A DNA stretch of 64,000 bases from Candidatus Phyllobacterium onerii (GCF_028331445.1 NZ_JAQMHX010000006.1:248001-312000), one strand, 5' to 3'. Positions 27,661-36,197 are shown, counted from the stretch's first letter. Notes: generated by a model from the sequence alone, not told the origin. Numbers and translations are program-made.

Positions 27661-28773
27661 ATGCGGAAAACTGTAGCACTCTTTCTTTCGGGTTGCGTGA
27701 TATCGATGACCGCTGCATCGGCGGCCCTTGCCGGTGCGAACATTACAGTCGACGCCGGCAGCGGCGAAATCCTCTCGCAAGAGGACGCTTTCCAGCGCTG
27801 GTATCCCGCTTCTTTGACCAAATTGATGACCGTTTACGTGGTGTTCCGGATGATTGAGTCGGGTCAGATTACGTTGGATACGCCAATCAAGATCACTGCG
27901 CTTGCCGCCAAACAGCCTCCAAGCAAGATGGGCTACAAGGTCGGCTCCGAGCTGACGTTAGACAATGCGCTCAAGATCATGATGGTCAAGTCGGCCAATG
28001 ATATCGCCATGGCAGTGGGCGAGACGCTGGGCGGTTCTTCCGACAAGTTTGCTGTGCTTATGAATGCCGAAGCCAAACGTCTCGGCATGACGGGTTCGCA
28101 TTTCGTTAATCCAAACGGTCTTCACTCGGATGACCATTATACGACTGCGCGAGATCTCGCGATTCTGACACTGCAGCTGCGCCGTGAATTTCCGCAGTAC
28201 GCGCATTATTTTGATATTGAAGCCATCGACTATGGCGGCAAGAAGCTTCAGCCCAATCTGAATGCGCTTATCGGCCGGTTTCAGGGTGCCGATGGCATGA
28301 AGACCGGATTTGTTTGCCCCTCGGGCTACAATCTGATCGGCTCTGCAACTCGCAATGGCAGGACGATCATCACTGTGGTTTTGGGCGAATTGAAGCTGAC
28401 GACGCGGGCGACGAAGGCAGCGGAGCTTCTTGCCAAGGGCTTCGAGACCCAAGGCAGTGGCACAACAATCGATACATTGCAGCCCTATGGTGCACCCACA
28501 CGCGACGTGGCTGTTAACATGCGGCCAAGTGTTTGTTCGAAGGAGGCATCGGGGTCCGATACCTGGGACGGCAAGGACCTCGAAGGGCACATCGTTCAGG
28601 GGTCACCTTATATGAAAAGGATGGAACATGAACCGGCAGTGGAAAAAGTTGCGCTGCTGCCGGCGAAGATCAATTCATTGGGGATGGAGTTGAACCGGGT
28701 TCCTGTTCCGATGCCGCGGCCAGATCGCTCGTCGCTGACGGATGCAAGCGAGGCCTTGAAGGCAGTGAACTGA
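27661..28773 (+). CDS. D-alanyl-D-alanine carboxypeptidase (S11, DacF/DacC type)
   Basis: This is a periplasmic penicillin-binding protein that removes the last D-alanine from peptidoglycan stem peptides. The 370-residue protein has a signal peptide (cleavage around ALA-GANI). The three S11 motifs are SLTK with nucleophile serine 51, SAN near residue 111, and KTG near 213 (DGMKTGFVCPSGYN). The C-terminal part ends with KINSLGMELNRVPVPMPRPD. AGGAA precedes the ATG closely. Its stop codon overlaps the CobW gene start (TGATG), so the two are translated as a pair. Confidence 0.88.
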   Translation: MRKTVALFLSGCVISMTAASAALAGANITVDAGSGEILSQEDAFQRWYPASLTKLMTVYVVFRMIESGQITLDTPIKITALAAKQPPSKMGYKVGSELTLDNALKIMMVKSANDIAMAVGETLGGSSDKFAVLMNAEAKRLGMTGSHFVNPNGLHSDDHYTTARDLAILTLQLRREFPQYAHYFDIEAIDYGGKKLQPNLNALIGRFQGADGMKTGFVCPSGYNLIGSATRNGRTIITVVLGELKLTTRATKAAELLAKGFETQGSGTTIDTLQPYGAPTRDVAVNMRPSVCSKEASGSDTWDGKDLEGHIVQGSPYMKRMEHEPAVEKVALLPAKINSLGMELNRVPVPMPRPDRSSLTDASEALKAVN

Positions 28774-29912
28774 TGGCCGACGCTCCCATACCGGTCTCGG
28801 TACTAACCGGCTTTCTAGGGTCGGGAAAGACGACGTTGCTCAACCGGCTGCTGAAGGATCCGGCTCTCGCCGATACGGCAGTGATTATCAATGAATTCGG
28901 TGATGTGGGCATTGATCATCTGCTGGTCGAGAAAGCCAGCGACGGCATTATCGAGCTTTCCGATGGTTGCCTCTGCTGCACCGTGCGCGGAGAGCTGATT
29001 GATACGCTCTCGGATCTCATCGACCGATTGCAGACGGGCAAATTGCAACGATTGAAACGCGTTATCATCGAGACGACCGGGCTTGCCGATCCCGCACCGG
29101 TTCTGCATGCCGTCATGGGACATCCGGTGTTGTTGCAGGCCTTTCGCGTTGATGGCGTGATCACCACCGTCGACGCGATCAATGGCATGGCAACGCTCGA
29201 CGCGCACGAGGAAGCGATAAAGCAGGCTGCTGTTGCTGATCGCATTGTTATAACCAAGACAGATTTGCGAGAAGCTCAAAATGAACTCCCGGCGCTGCGA
29301 GCAAGGCTTGCTGCGTTAAATCCAGGGGCCGACCTGATCGATGTCGCTAACCCGCGCACAGGATACGCGGCATTGTTCGAATGCGGTGTCTATAATCCAG
29401 AAACCAAGACCGTTGATGTTCAGCGCTGGCTAAAGGCGGAAGCCTACCGTGATCGCGGGCATGAACACGATCAGATCGATCATGGGCACCACCATGAGCA
29501 TGGAGAACACCATCATCACGACATCAACAGGCACGACGCCAAGATCCGGTCATTCTCGCTGAAACACGATGCCCCGGTATCCCTGCACAGTTTCGACATG
29601 TTCCTCGACCTGTTGCGTTCGGCCCACGGTGAAAAATTGCTGCGCGTGAAGGGTATCGTGCAGTTGGAGGACGATCCGGAGCGGCCTCTCGTCATACACG
29701 GCGTACAGCAGATTTTTCATCCACCAGCGCGGCTGGCGGCGTGGCCAGATGGCGTTCGCGAAACGCGCCTGGTGTTGATCGTCAAGGATTTGCCGGAGAG
29801 CTATGTCAGCCAGCTCTTCAACGCATTTCTTGATCGGCCACAGGTCGATATGCCGGACCGTGCTGCGCTCTTTGACAACCCGTTGGCAATTTCCGGTGTG
29901 AAACTAGGCTAG
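28773..29912 (+). CDS. CobW/COG0523-family GTPase with histidine-rich loop
   Basis: This 379-residue P-loop GTPase is of the metal-chaperone type. VLTGFLGSGKTTLLNRLL forms the P-loop (~11-28), DGCLCCTVRGEL supplies the CxCC metal-binding motif near residue 66, and ITKTD the guanine-specificity motif. A histidine-rich segment lies at ~229-252 (HGHHHEHGEHHHHD), followed by the CobW C-terminal domain (LLRVKGIVQLEDDPERPLVIHG). The His-rich loop points to zinc (or cobalt/nickel) delivery rather than cobalamin synthesis, although cob genes lie 4 kb away. It is coupled to the DD-carboxypeptidase gene, so a zinc-related cell-envelope role is possible but inferred. Confidence 0.87.
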   Translation: MADAPIPVSVLTGFLGSGKTTLLNRLLKDPALADTAVIINEFGDVGIDHLLVEKASDGIIELSDGCLCCTVRGELIDTLSDLIDRLQTGKLQRLKRVIIETTGLADPAPVLHAVMGHPVLLQAFRVDGVITTVDAINGMATLDAHEEAIKQAAVADRIVITKTDLREAQNELPALRARLAALNPGADLIDVANPRTGYAALFECGVYNPETKTVDVQRWLKAEAYRDRGHEHDQIDHGHHHEHGEHHHHDINRHDAKIRSFSLKHDAPVSLHSFDMFLDLLRSAHGEKLLRVKGIVQLEDDPERPLVIHGVQQIFHPPARLAAWPDGVRETRLVLIVKDLPESYVSQLFNAFLDRPQVDMPDRAALFDNPLAISGVKLG

Positions 29913-30155
29913 TCAGCCGCATTCGATGTGGAATCGGTGGCCACCGTCGACGCTGAGCGTTTCGATCAGCCTATGACCCTCGGTCAGACAAAAATTAGGC
30001 ATGTCGATGACAGCCAGCGGGTCGCTTGTTTCGACCCATAGGCGGCTGCCGGCGACCATATCGCCAAGCTTCCTGCGGGTCTTGAGCACCGGCAAGGGGC
30101 AATTCAAGCCGCGAAGATCATATATCTCGGCATTCATGATTGCTTTTTCCGGCAT
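29913..30155 (-). CDS. TusA/SirA-family sulfurtransferase-like protein
   Basis: This small protein of about 80 residues has the hallmark IYDLRGLNCPLPVLKTRRKL, whose cysteine carries persulfide in TusA. A beta-alpha repeat with VETSDPLAVIDMPNFC follows, then the C-terminal GGHRFHIECG. TusA proteins relay sulfur for tRNA thiolation and molybdenum cofactor assembly; this stand-alone homologue may serve another sulfur or redox pathway. Two starts are plausible: 30155 (used) and 30137, the latter with GGAAAAA upstream. The gene ends one base from the stop of the convergent CobW gene. It is 17 bases downstream of the L,D-transpeptidase stop and probably shares its transcript. Confidence 0.85.
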   Translation of the reverse strand: MPEKAIMNAEIYDLRGLNCPLPVLKTRRKLGDMVAGSRLWVETSDPLAVIDMPNFCLTEGHRLIETLSVDGGHRFHIECG

Positions 30156-30172
30156 GATCACTTTTCTGGTCG

Positions 30173-31444
30173 CTAGTTGCCGATAATCTTCCACCAGGCC
30201 TTCTTCGCCGGCGCCGGCTGCTCGACGGCAGCAACAGGGGCTTCCGGTGCGATAGCGGCGGTGGTTTGAGGGGCAGGTGCGGATTGTTGCGGGGCTGCCG
30301 GAGGTGACGAAGCTGTCGGCGGGGCAAGGGTTATGGGTGCTGGCGCAGCCGAGGCCATGCTCTTTCCCATACGCGTTCTTTTAGAAGCGTCACGCTCCTC
30401 ACGTGCCTTGTCCGCTGCGACGGCGGAAGCAAGCCGAACCATGACCTGTGGCTTGGTTGCAGAGTCCTTGTCCTGCGGCGAAAGAGACGGCGGTTCTTGC
30501 GTCACGCGCTCACCCCGAGCACGGCGAGCGCTCCAGTCAGCAATGATCTTGGCTTCTGCAATGCCCTGGATGGAGCGGCTGGGTGGTGTGATCTTGCCTT
30601 TGCCGACCATTGTAGAGAACGCCGTCTCGTAGCTGGTTTGATACGACTGATACGCCATTTTTAGCGATTCTGGCTGATCGGAAGGCGGGCAGGTTGCTGT
30701 CGCCGCAATCGGCGCATTGGGATCAGACGTGTGGTTGAAGACATATTTCTTTTCGCAGACATCCACCTTCGGCGGCACCTTGGTGATTTCGAAGTGGTCG
30801 TAACCTTCTTTCAGGTTCTTCCAGAAGGCGTAATTCGGATCATCCTTGTAGCGCGCCATATTGGCTGCGGTCATGCGGAAAGGATAGGCCTGAAGCTGGA
30901 TAGATTCCTGACCGCCCTTAAACGCATCCCGGGCGAAAGCATAAATCTGTGCGACCTGTGCATCGGTCATTGAATAACAACCCGACGACGAGCACGCGCC
31001 ATGGACCATCAAATTGGCACCGGTACGGCCGAGGGCGCGGTCCAATGCATTGGGAAAGCCAGTGTTGAATGAGAGGTAATAGCTTGATTTCGGATTCATC
31101 TGCGCCGGGCGAACTGCGTAGAATCCCTCGGGTGCCTGACGATCACCCTCGATGAACTTGGGGCCAAGCTTTCCGGACCATTTGCAAATCTGGTAGTTCG
31201 TGACCATGTCGTAACGGCCATTGTCCTTGCGTTTCCACACTTCAAGGACGTTTTCTTCCTTAAATATGCGAAACATGACGGGCGATGTAAGGCTCATGCC
31301 CTTCGCCTTCATGCTGCGGACGAGTTTCTCCGGCAACTGCGTTCCGGCACCATTAGGAGACAGGTCGTCGATCGACGAGTTTTGGCAACCCGCAATAAGC
31401 AGGGTTAGCATGAATGCCGCAAGGATATGTGCCAATGTCTTCAT
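30173..31444 (-). CDS. L,D-transpeptidase (YkuD family) lipoprotein
   Basis: This 423-residue envelope protein has a lipoprotein signal peptide (MKTLAHILAAFMLTLLIAGC, lipobox cysteine 20). It carries a YkuD catalytic domain with LMVHGACSSSGCYSMTD near residue 145-160, the His/Cys signature of enzymes making 3-3 cross-links or attaching proteins to peptidoglycan. The last ~120 residues form a proline/alanine-rich tail (PAPITLAPPTASSPPAAPQQ) ending KKAWWKIIGN. Rhizobiales peptidoglycan is rich in L,D cross-links, which fits. The target, cross-linking or protein anchoring, is unknown. The TusA-like gene follows directly. Confidence 0.87.
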   Translation of the reverse strand: MKTLAHILAAFMLTLLIAGCQNSSIDDLSPNGAGTQLPEKLVRSMKAKGMSLTSPVMFRIFKEENVLEVWKRKDNGRYDMVTNYQICKWSGKLGPKFIEGDRQAPEGFYAVRPAQMNPKSSYYLSFNTGFPNALDRALGRTGANLMVHGACSSSGCYSMTDAQVAQIYAFARDAFKGGQESIQLQAYPFRMTAANMARYKDDPNYAFWKNLKEGYDHFEITKVPPKVDVCEKKYVFNHTSDPNAPIAATATCPPSDQPESLKMAYQSYQTSYETAFSTMVGKGKITPPSRSIQGIAEAKIIADWSARRARGERVTQEPPSLSPQDKDSATKPQVMVRLASAVAADKAREERDASKRTRMGKSMASAAPAPITLAPPTASSPPAAPQQSAPAPQTTAAIAPEAPVAAVEQPAPAKKAWWKIIGN

Positions 31445-31668
31445 TATTGCAGCTGTTACCAGTTACTAATTGTGTCGCGAGGGCCCCTGAAACGTGCGGA
31501 TCTCTGGGTCCGCCACATCATAAATGCATCTGGTATAGTTGATAAAGCCTTACTTCACTTCCGCAAAATTGCTCTATTGCACAATGTCACCTGCAACGAA
31601 TGCAGGGCGGATTTATGGCAAAGCCCACTGCTCCCAATTTCCGTTACGAAGCCTTGGCCGGATTCGAA

Positions 31669-31701
31669 CAAAAAAGGCGGCGCACCTGCACCGCCTTTTT
31701 T
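31669..31701 (-). terminator. Rho-independent terminator after the HU gene
   Basis: An 11-bp stem (AAAAAAGGCGG / CCGCCTTTTTT) with a 10-base loop gives a strong U-tract on the minus strand, 20 bases after the HU stop. Confidence 0.85.
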
Positions 31702-31720
31702 GAAATTTGCGACGAACGAA

Positions 31721-31996
31721 TTAGCCGTTCAACGCGTCCTTCAGGGCCTTTGCAGGCTGGAAAGCAACTTTCTTCGACGCTGCGATTTTGATCGTTGCGC
31801 CCGTAGCAGGGTTACGGCCTTCGCGAGCGGCGCGCGACTGGACCTTGAACTTGCCAAAGCCTGGCAGCGAAACTTCATCGCCGGCTACGACGGAATCAGT
31901 GATACCCTTAAGAACGCTATCAACAATCGCCTTGGACTGAACTTTTGTAAGACCCTGATCAGCGACGAGCTTTTCAATGAGATCGGACGTATTCAT
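31721..31996 (-). CDS. hup: HU-family DNA-binding protein
   Basis: This 91-residue nucleoid protein bends and compacts DNA as a dimer. The sequence MNTSDLIEKLVADQGLTKVQSKAIVDSVL is the HU helix pair. VSLPGFGKFKVQSRAAREGRNPATG forms the beta-arm with the conserved GFGKF and the RNPxTG tip, and IAASKKVAFQPAKALKDALNG ends it. The ATG at 31996 has GAGGAAA upstream; the frame continuing to 32200 is not protein-like. The gene is often next to lon in this group, but here a LysR gene lies upstream. A terminator follows. Confidence 0.95.
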   Translation of the reverse strand: MNTSDLIEKLVADQGLTKVQSKAIVDSVLKGITDSVVAGDEVSLPGFGKFKVQSRAAREGRNPATGATIKIAASKKVAFQPAKALKDALNG

Positions 31997-32200
31997 TTTG
32001 GCGGTTTCCTCAGTATATTCGTTGATCGGAGGCGTCTGTATGGCACGCGATTCCCGCTCTGTCATCAGTAAGAACGCCCAAAAAGCGGGTTTATACCCAG
32101 TGTTTACAGGGTTTTTTTCAAAACCGGCTATGAAATTCAAGATTACGCTCTGGAGAGGCTCGCAAACCGCACCAAGTGATTCGCAGAGTGTGGGCTTCAA

Positions 32201-33142
32201 TTAGGGCCGTTCAGCATGGAAAGGATCCATCATTTGCCAGATGGGTGGGTCGCCGATATGGCGCACAAGGTGGTCTACAAACGCTCTAACCTTGGCCGAG
32301 ACATGCCGTGTAGGCGGATACACCGCATATATTTTGTAGGGAACTGGCGTCACATCAGGCAGCGCCGGAATGAGAGTACCCGCTCGCAGGGCGTCGGCGG
32401 CAATGAACATTGGAAGTAGGACCAGCCCCAGACCGGCAATTGCCATGTCGCGCATGGCTTCGCCATTATTGGCGACGATGCGGCCATGCATGGCCACCGA
32501 GATCGGGTCATTGGGAGAAGCCGGGTTTTCGAATTGCCATAGCTGGCTGGTATTGACGTTTGAGTAGTCGATGCAGGCGAAAGAGCTCAGTTCTTCGAGT
32601 CGCTTTGGCAAGCCATTGGCTGCGGCGAAAGCCGGGCTGCAGCAAATAACCCGGGCGTCCGTGCAAAGCTTGCGTGCAATAAGGCTTGAATCCTTGAGGA
32701 TGCCGATACGGATGCCAACGTCATAACCACCACGCACCAGATCGACCATGCGGTCTTCAAATTCCACCGCGACTTCCAGATCAGGATATTGCCTGGCGAA
32801 GTCGGCAATCATCCGTCCAAGATAAAGAGTGCCGAATGACATCGGAGCGGCAATCCTCAAATTGCCCCTGATGGCGCTGTGTCGCTCACCAACGGTATCG
32901 GTGGCTTCAACGATCTCCCGAACCAAGGGCGTGATCCGCTCGACAAAGTCGCGGGCGTGGTCAGATGCGAGCAACTTACGTGGCGAGCGCTGAAACAGCT
33001 CTATACCCAGTGCACCTTCAAGATCGGAAATGCGCTTGCTTACCACCGATTTTGAAAGGTTGAGACGTGCAGCGGTCACCGTGATGCTGCGGGTTTCCAT
33101 TACGTCAAGAAAAGTGAGAAGATCATCGAAGCGCCATTTCAT
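32201..33142 (-). CDS. LysR-family transcriptional regulator
   Basis: This 313-residue regulator has an N-terminal winged helix-turn-helix (MKWRFDDLLTFLDVMETRSITVTAARLNLSKSVVSKRISDLEGALGIELFQRSPRKL written in parts: LTFLDVMETRSITVTAA, LNLSKSVVSKRISDLE). A type-2 periplasmic-binding-like effector domain follows (~90-300). It is divergent from a VOC-family ring-cleaving dioxygenase-like gene, 167 bases away. A second such gene follows on the minus strand, which suggests control of quinone, hydroquinone or aromatic-electrophile detoxification. The effector is unknown. The ATG at 33142 gives the usual LysR start. Confidence 0.88.
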   Translation of the reverse strand: MKWRFDDLLTFLDVMETRSITVTAARLNLSKSVVSKRISDLEGALGIELFQRSPRKLLASDHARDFVERITPLVREIVEATDTVGERHSAIRGNLRIAAPMSFGTLYLGRMIADFARQYPDLEVAVEFEDRMVDLVRGGYDVGIRIGILKDSSLIARKLCTDARVICCSPAFAAANGLPKRLEELSSFACIDYSNVNTSQLWQFENPASPNDPISVAMHGRIVANNGEAMRDMAIAGLGLVLLPMFIAADALRAGTLIPALPDVTPVPYKIYAVYPPTRHVSAKVRAFVDHLVRHIGDPPIWQMMDPFHAERP

Positions 33143-33309
33143 TGTTTGGTTATAGTGGACTTTAGGCCGATTTAGAACGCCTGTGTCCTGCATTAGTTCG
33201 TTTTTGCCGAACACGGGTTGCAGAGATCCGCTCTTTATCGGCCGCTACACAACGCAGATATTTACACCAACGGCGATTATGCCCGAACGAACCAATTCAG
33301 GAGGCTTCG

Positions 33310-34263
33310 ATGACCTTACAACTGACAGGTATTCATCATTTGACTGCCGTAACGGCGAATGCGCCGGAAAATCTGCGGTTCTATACGCAAACGCTTGGCC
33401 TGCGACTGGTCAAGAAAACCGTCAATCAAGACGACACCAGCGCCTATCACCTCTTCTATGCAGATGGAGAGGCAACGCCCGGCACCGATCTCACCTTCTT
33501 CGACTGGCCGGTTGGACCCGAAAGCCGCGGTACGCACAGCATTTCGCGTACGGGTTTGCGTGTGGGCAGCAAAGCAAGTCTGGTATGGTGGAAAGCTCGC
33601 TTTACCGAACTCGGCGTAAAGTCCGGTGATATTGCTGAAATCGGTGGCTATGACTCGCTTGATTTTGAAGATGGCGAAGGACAACGGTTCCGGCTCATCA
33701 ATGATGGCGGCGCAGGAGCATCGCATCCGTGGGACAGGAGCCCTGTCCCGGCTGAGCATCAGATCCGCGGGCTCGGTCCAATCACCCTCAGCGTGCCCGA
33801 TATTACCAACACCGAAGCGATCCTTCTTCATGTGATGAATATGCGCAAGGTCAACACTTACCCCTCTCCAGACGGTGCCGGGCATGTTCATGTGTTTGCT
33901 ATGGGCGAGGGCGGTCCTGCTGCTGAATTGCACGTGGCCGTTCAACCGGATCTTCCGGCTGCAAGGCAGGGTGCCGGTGCTGTGCATCACGTCGCATTTC
34001 GCGCCCCGGACGTGCAGCAATTGCATGAATGGACCGAACGTTTGAACGAATTCCGGATGCCGTCAAGCGGTGAGGTAGAGCGCTACTACTTCCGCTCGCT
34101 GTACTTCCGCGAACCGAACGGCATTTTGTTCGAAATCGCCACAGATGGTCCGGGCTTCACGGTCGATGAGCCCTTGGAGACTCTCGGGGAGGGCTTGTCG
34201 TTGCCGCCATTCCTTGAAGGCAAGCGCGCTTCGATCGAAGCCGGGCTCAAGCCTCTGTCGTAA
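33310..34263 (+). CDS. VOC-family ring-cleaving dioxygenase (MhqO-like)
   Basis: This 317-residue protein consists of two vicinal-oxygen-chelate domains. Metal ligands are visible as GIHHLTAVT (His near residue 8-9), [11 protein letters not shown] (His near 222) and the glutamate in [14 protein letters not shown] (~276). The pattern matches MhqO-type enzymes, which open hydroquinone or related aromatic rings. GAGG sits just before the ATG with good spacing. It is divergent from a LysR gene and followed by a terminator and a convergent gene of the same family fused to a hydrolase. The substrate is inferred from family only. Confidence 0.85.
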   Translation: MTLQLTGIHHLTAVTANAPENLRFYTQTLGLRLVKKTVNQDDTSAYHLFYADGEATPGTDLTFFDWPVGPESRGTHSISRTGLRVGSKASLVWWKARFTELGVKSGDIAEIGGYDSLDFEDGEGQRFRLINDGGAGASHPWDRSPVPAEHQIRGLGPITLSVPDITNTEAILLHVMNMRKVNTYPSPDGAGHVHVFAMGEGGPAAELHVAVQPDLPAARQGAGAVHHVAFRAPDVQQLHEWTERLNEFRMPSSGEVERYYFRSLYFREPNGILFEIATDGPGFTVDEPLETLGEGLSLPPFLEGKRASIEAGLKPLS

Positions 34264-34270
34264 CGAAATT

Positions 34271-34299
34271 GAACAGACCGGAGAAACTCCGGCCTGTTC
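34271..34299. terminator. Bidirectional terminator between the two dioxygenase-like genes
   Basis: A 13-bp stem with one mismatch (GAACAGACCGGAG / CTCCGGCCTGTTC) and an AAA loop lies between the stops of the convergent genes. Confidence 0.75.
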
Positions 34300-34301
34300 C
34301 T

Positions 34302-35849
34302 TTATGGGGTCAACCATTGCTTAACCGCGTCAATGTCGTGCGGTCCGATTTCATGATCGGCGGATACTGCCTTGACGGTGATATCAGCTCCGGCGCCGCA
34401 CAGTTCCGCCTCAAGCGCGGGCGCATGTGCTCCAAACAGATCGTGGTCGCCGGTGATTGCAAGAACTTTCGTCTCAAGAAGATCAGCCTTGGGCGTCTCT
34501 TCCAGCACTTTTGTTGCGCGCAACAAAACTGCATTGCGGACAATGCCCGGATGAAGTTGCATCATTGCCGCGATAATGTTCGCGCCATTGGAATAGCCGA
34601 GTAAAGTAGTCCGTTGGAGATTTAGGTCGTAGGCTTCAACCGCGCCCTCTATAAACGCGGCAAGTGCTTCGGCCTCCGAACGAATGTCCTTTTGATCAAA
34701 GCTCAGTGGTCCAAAGCGCCGGAACCAGCGGGCCGAACCCTCTTCCGTGCTGCGTCCGCGCAAACCAATCAAGGTGGCGTGCGGGGCAACCTTCGAGGCA
34801 AACGGCATAAGACTGGTCTCATTGCCTCCCGATCCATGCAGGAGGATCAGTGTTTGTCCAAAGGTGATCTCCGGCATGTAGACCCGGTGGATGAACGGCA
34901 GCTCGCGATAGATGAAACGCTCCTCTTTCGGCAAGCCAAATTGCGGCAGTATTACTTTCAGGTTTTCAGTTTCCTCGGCGAAATGCGGCGGGATGAACAG
35001 GCGGGTGCCAAGCTTCTCAGGCGTTTCGTCAATCAGCATGCCGGGGCCGTCGGTAGCCATTTCGAGCAGGGTGCCGCTAGGCTCGCGCACGTAGATCGAA
35101 TGGAAATATTTCCGGTCATGCATTGCCGTTGCGGTCATTCCGCGTGCTACCAAGCGATCATACGTTGCCGTTACAGTGGGAATGTCCGCAGCGCGAAAAG
35201 CAATATGGTCTATGGTGCCGGTTCCGGGTGCCGAGCCCCAGAAGCCTGTTGCGTCGCGAACGTCGATGCAATCGCCGGACGCCGAAACCATTCTTGTAAT
35301 CGTTTCGGTTTGCTCGCCTGAAATGTAAGAAAAATAATCTGCAAGGAATGTGCACGTTTCCTGCGGCTTTTCGGTCAGTATTGTCGCGCCGCGGATGCGT
35401 TTGATCGCATGAGATGCAGGAATGTCGCCACCGACCCAAAGATCGCCGCCCTCTACGGCATGAGTTCCCACGAGCTTCACGATCACGCCATCGGGATCAT
35501 GTAAACGCAGCACCGGTTCGCCGAATTCCTGTGCTGGTCCTGAGGTAGCAATGTTGAATTGCAGGGCACGTGTCAGCCAGAAGCCGATGCTATCAGGGGC
35601 AATAGCGAGTGAGATTTCGCTTGGCTGCCCGTAGCCAACGCGACCCGGCGAACCATCTTCCCATACGAGAAAGGTAATCAGAGAACCTGGATTGCCTGAT
35701 GCGTCTCCATAGAGGAGGTGGAGCTGGGTTGCGTCTTCATAACCGCCCGTGCGCTTGACGAGGCGCAGACCGAGGAAGCCGGCATAAAAATCGACATTTG
35801 CCTGAACCTTCCGTGTGATCAGGGTGATGTGGTGGATGCCGCCTGTCAT
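34302..35849 (-). CDS. Fusion of a VOC ring-cleaving dioxygenase and a serine hydrolase
   Basis: This 515-residue two-part protein has residues ~1-310 as a complete MhqO-like dioxygenase (GGIHHITLITRKVQANVDFYAG, TIDHIAFRAADIPTV, EPSGTLLEMATDGPGM). Residues ~320-515 form an alpha/beta-hydrolase of the phospholipase/carboxylesterase (MhqD/YpfH) type. Hydrolase motifs are LILLHGSGGNETSL, the nucleophile elbow LLGYSNGANIIAA (serine near 418), the aspartate in TGDHDLFG (~468) and the histidine in SADHEIGPHD (~498). In Bacillus, mhqO and mhqD are separate genes of the quinone-responsive MhqR regulon, so the fusion ties a ring opener to a hydrolase likely acting on the product. GGGAG precedes the ATG. 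Confidence 0.88.
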   Translation of the reverse strand: MTGGIHHITLITRKVQANVDFYAGFLGLRLVKRTGGYEDATQLHLLYGDASGNPGSLITFLVWEDGSPGRVGYGQPSEISLAIAPDSIGFWLTRALQFNIATSGPAQEFGEPVLRLHDPDGVIVKLVGTHAVEGGDLWVGGDIPASHAIKRIRGATILTEKPQETCTFLADYFSYISGEQTETITRMVSASGDCIDVRDATGFWGSAPGTGTIDHIAFRAADIPTVTATYDRLVARGMTATAMHDRKYFHSIYVREPSGTLLEMATDGPGMLIDETPEKLGTRLFIPPHFAEETENLKVILPQFGLPKEERFIYRELPFIHRVYMPEITFGQTLILLHGSGGNETSLMPFASKVAPHATLIGLRGRSTEEGSARWFRRFGPLSFDQKDIRSEAEALAAFIEGAVEAYDLNLQRTTLLGYSNGANIIAAMMQLHPGIVRNAVLLRATKVLEETPKADLLETKVLAITGDHDLFGAHAPALEAELCGAGADITVKAVSADHEIGPHDIDAVKQWLTP

Positions 35850-35925
35850 GAGTATCTCCCGGCCTATCAATATTCGACTGTTACGGGGTAGCAAGCAGGG
35901 ACGCAACGCTCGGAAAAGTATTTCC

Positions 35926-36047
35926 AAAAAACAACACCCACCGCGGGAGGAGCGGTGGGTGCTACTTGTAAAGATCAGCTGGGAGGAGACCGATCTTTAG
36001 ACCATCCGTGACTTGGGAGGAACGTCCCGGAGGTTAATCGAATTCTA
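35926..36047 (-). ncRNA. Tandem CcsR/cuckoo-type anti-Shine-Dalgarno sRNAs, three hairpins
   Basis: Directly after the DUF1127 stop, the minus strand carries three consecutive stem-loops, each presenting the same loop UCCUCCC. Hairpin C is at 36006-36030 (loop 36015-36021, stem with one mismatch). Hairpin B is at 35970-35998 (AAAGATC / GATCTTT, loop motif 35981-35987). Hairpin A is at 35935-35961 (10-bp perfect stem CACCCACCGC / GCGGTGGGTG, loop 35945-35951) and is followed by UUGUUUUUU, a terminator. CCUCCUCCC-type loops complementary to the ribosome-binding site, found in tandem behind a DUF1127 gene, define the CcsR (Rhodobacter) and cuckoo RNA families. The motif, order and terminator are seen directly; processing into separate sRNAs is inferred. 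Confidence 0.8.
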
Positions 36048-36197
36048 CTACTGAGCAGAAGCAGCTTTCCTGGCGACGAAGGAGATATCGCCGCGGGAGA
36101 TGCCAAGGTCATTCAGTTCACGTGCGGACAGGCGGTTCAGTTCCGTGACGGTATCACGATAGCGGCGCCAGTTATTGTAAGAGCGGATCAGGTTCAT
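36048..36197 (-). CDS. DUF1127 small basic protein
   Basis: A 49-residue protein (MNLIRSYNNWRRYRDTVTEL, then NRLSARELNDLGISRGDI, then a short Ala/Lys-rich tail) shows the whole DUF1127 (YjiS-like) motif. Such arginine-rich proteins in alphaproteobacteria can bind RNA and affect phosphate and stress responses. The ATG at 36197 has AAGGTGAG upstream, and a longer frame to 36323 is not supported. An inverted repeat, AACTTG / CAAGTT (about 36272-36289), lies about 75-90 bases upstream and may be a regulator site. The gene forms one transcript with the three anti-Shine-Dalgarno hairpins that follow, an arrangement in which the mRNA is both coding and the sRNA precursor. Confidence 0.85.
   Translation of the reverse strand: MNLIRSYNNWRRYRDTVTELNRLSARELNDLGISRGDISFVARKAASAQ

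Noticed and set aside
28773-29912. CobN-associated CobW as a cobalamin gene
   Set aside because: The His-rich loop and its coupling to a DD-carboxypeptidase gene, away from the cob operons, point to a metal-chaperone role rather than cobalt insertion.
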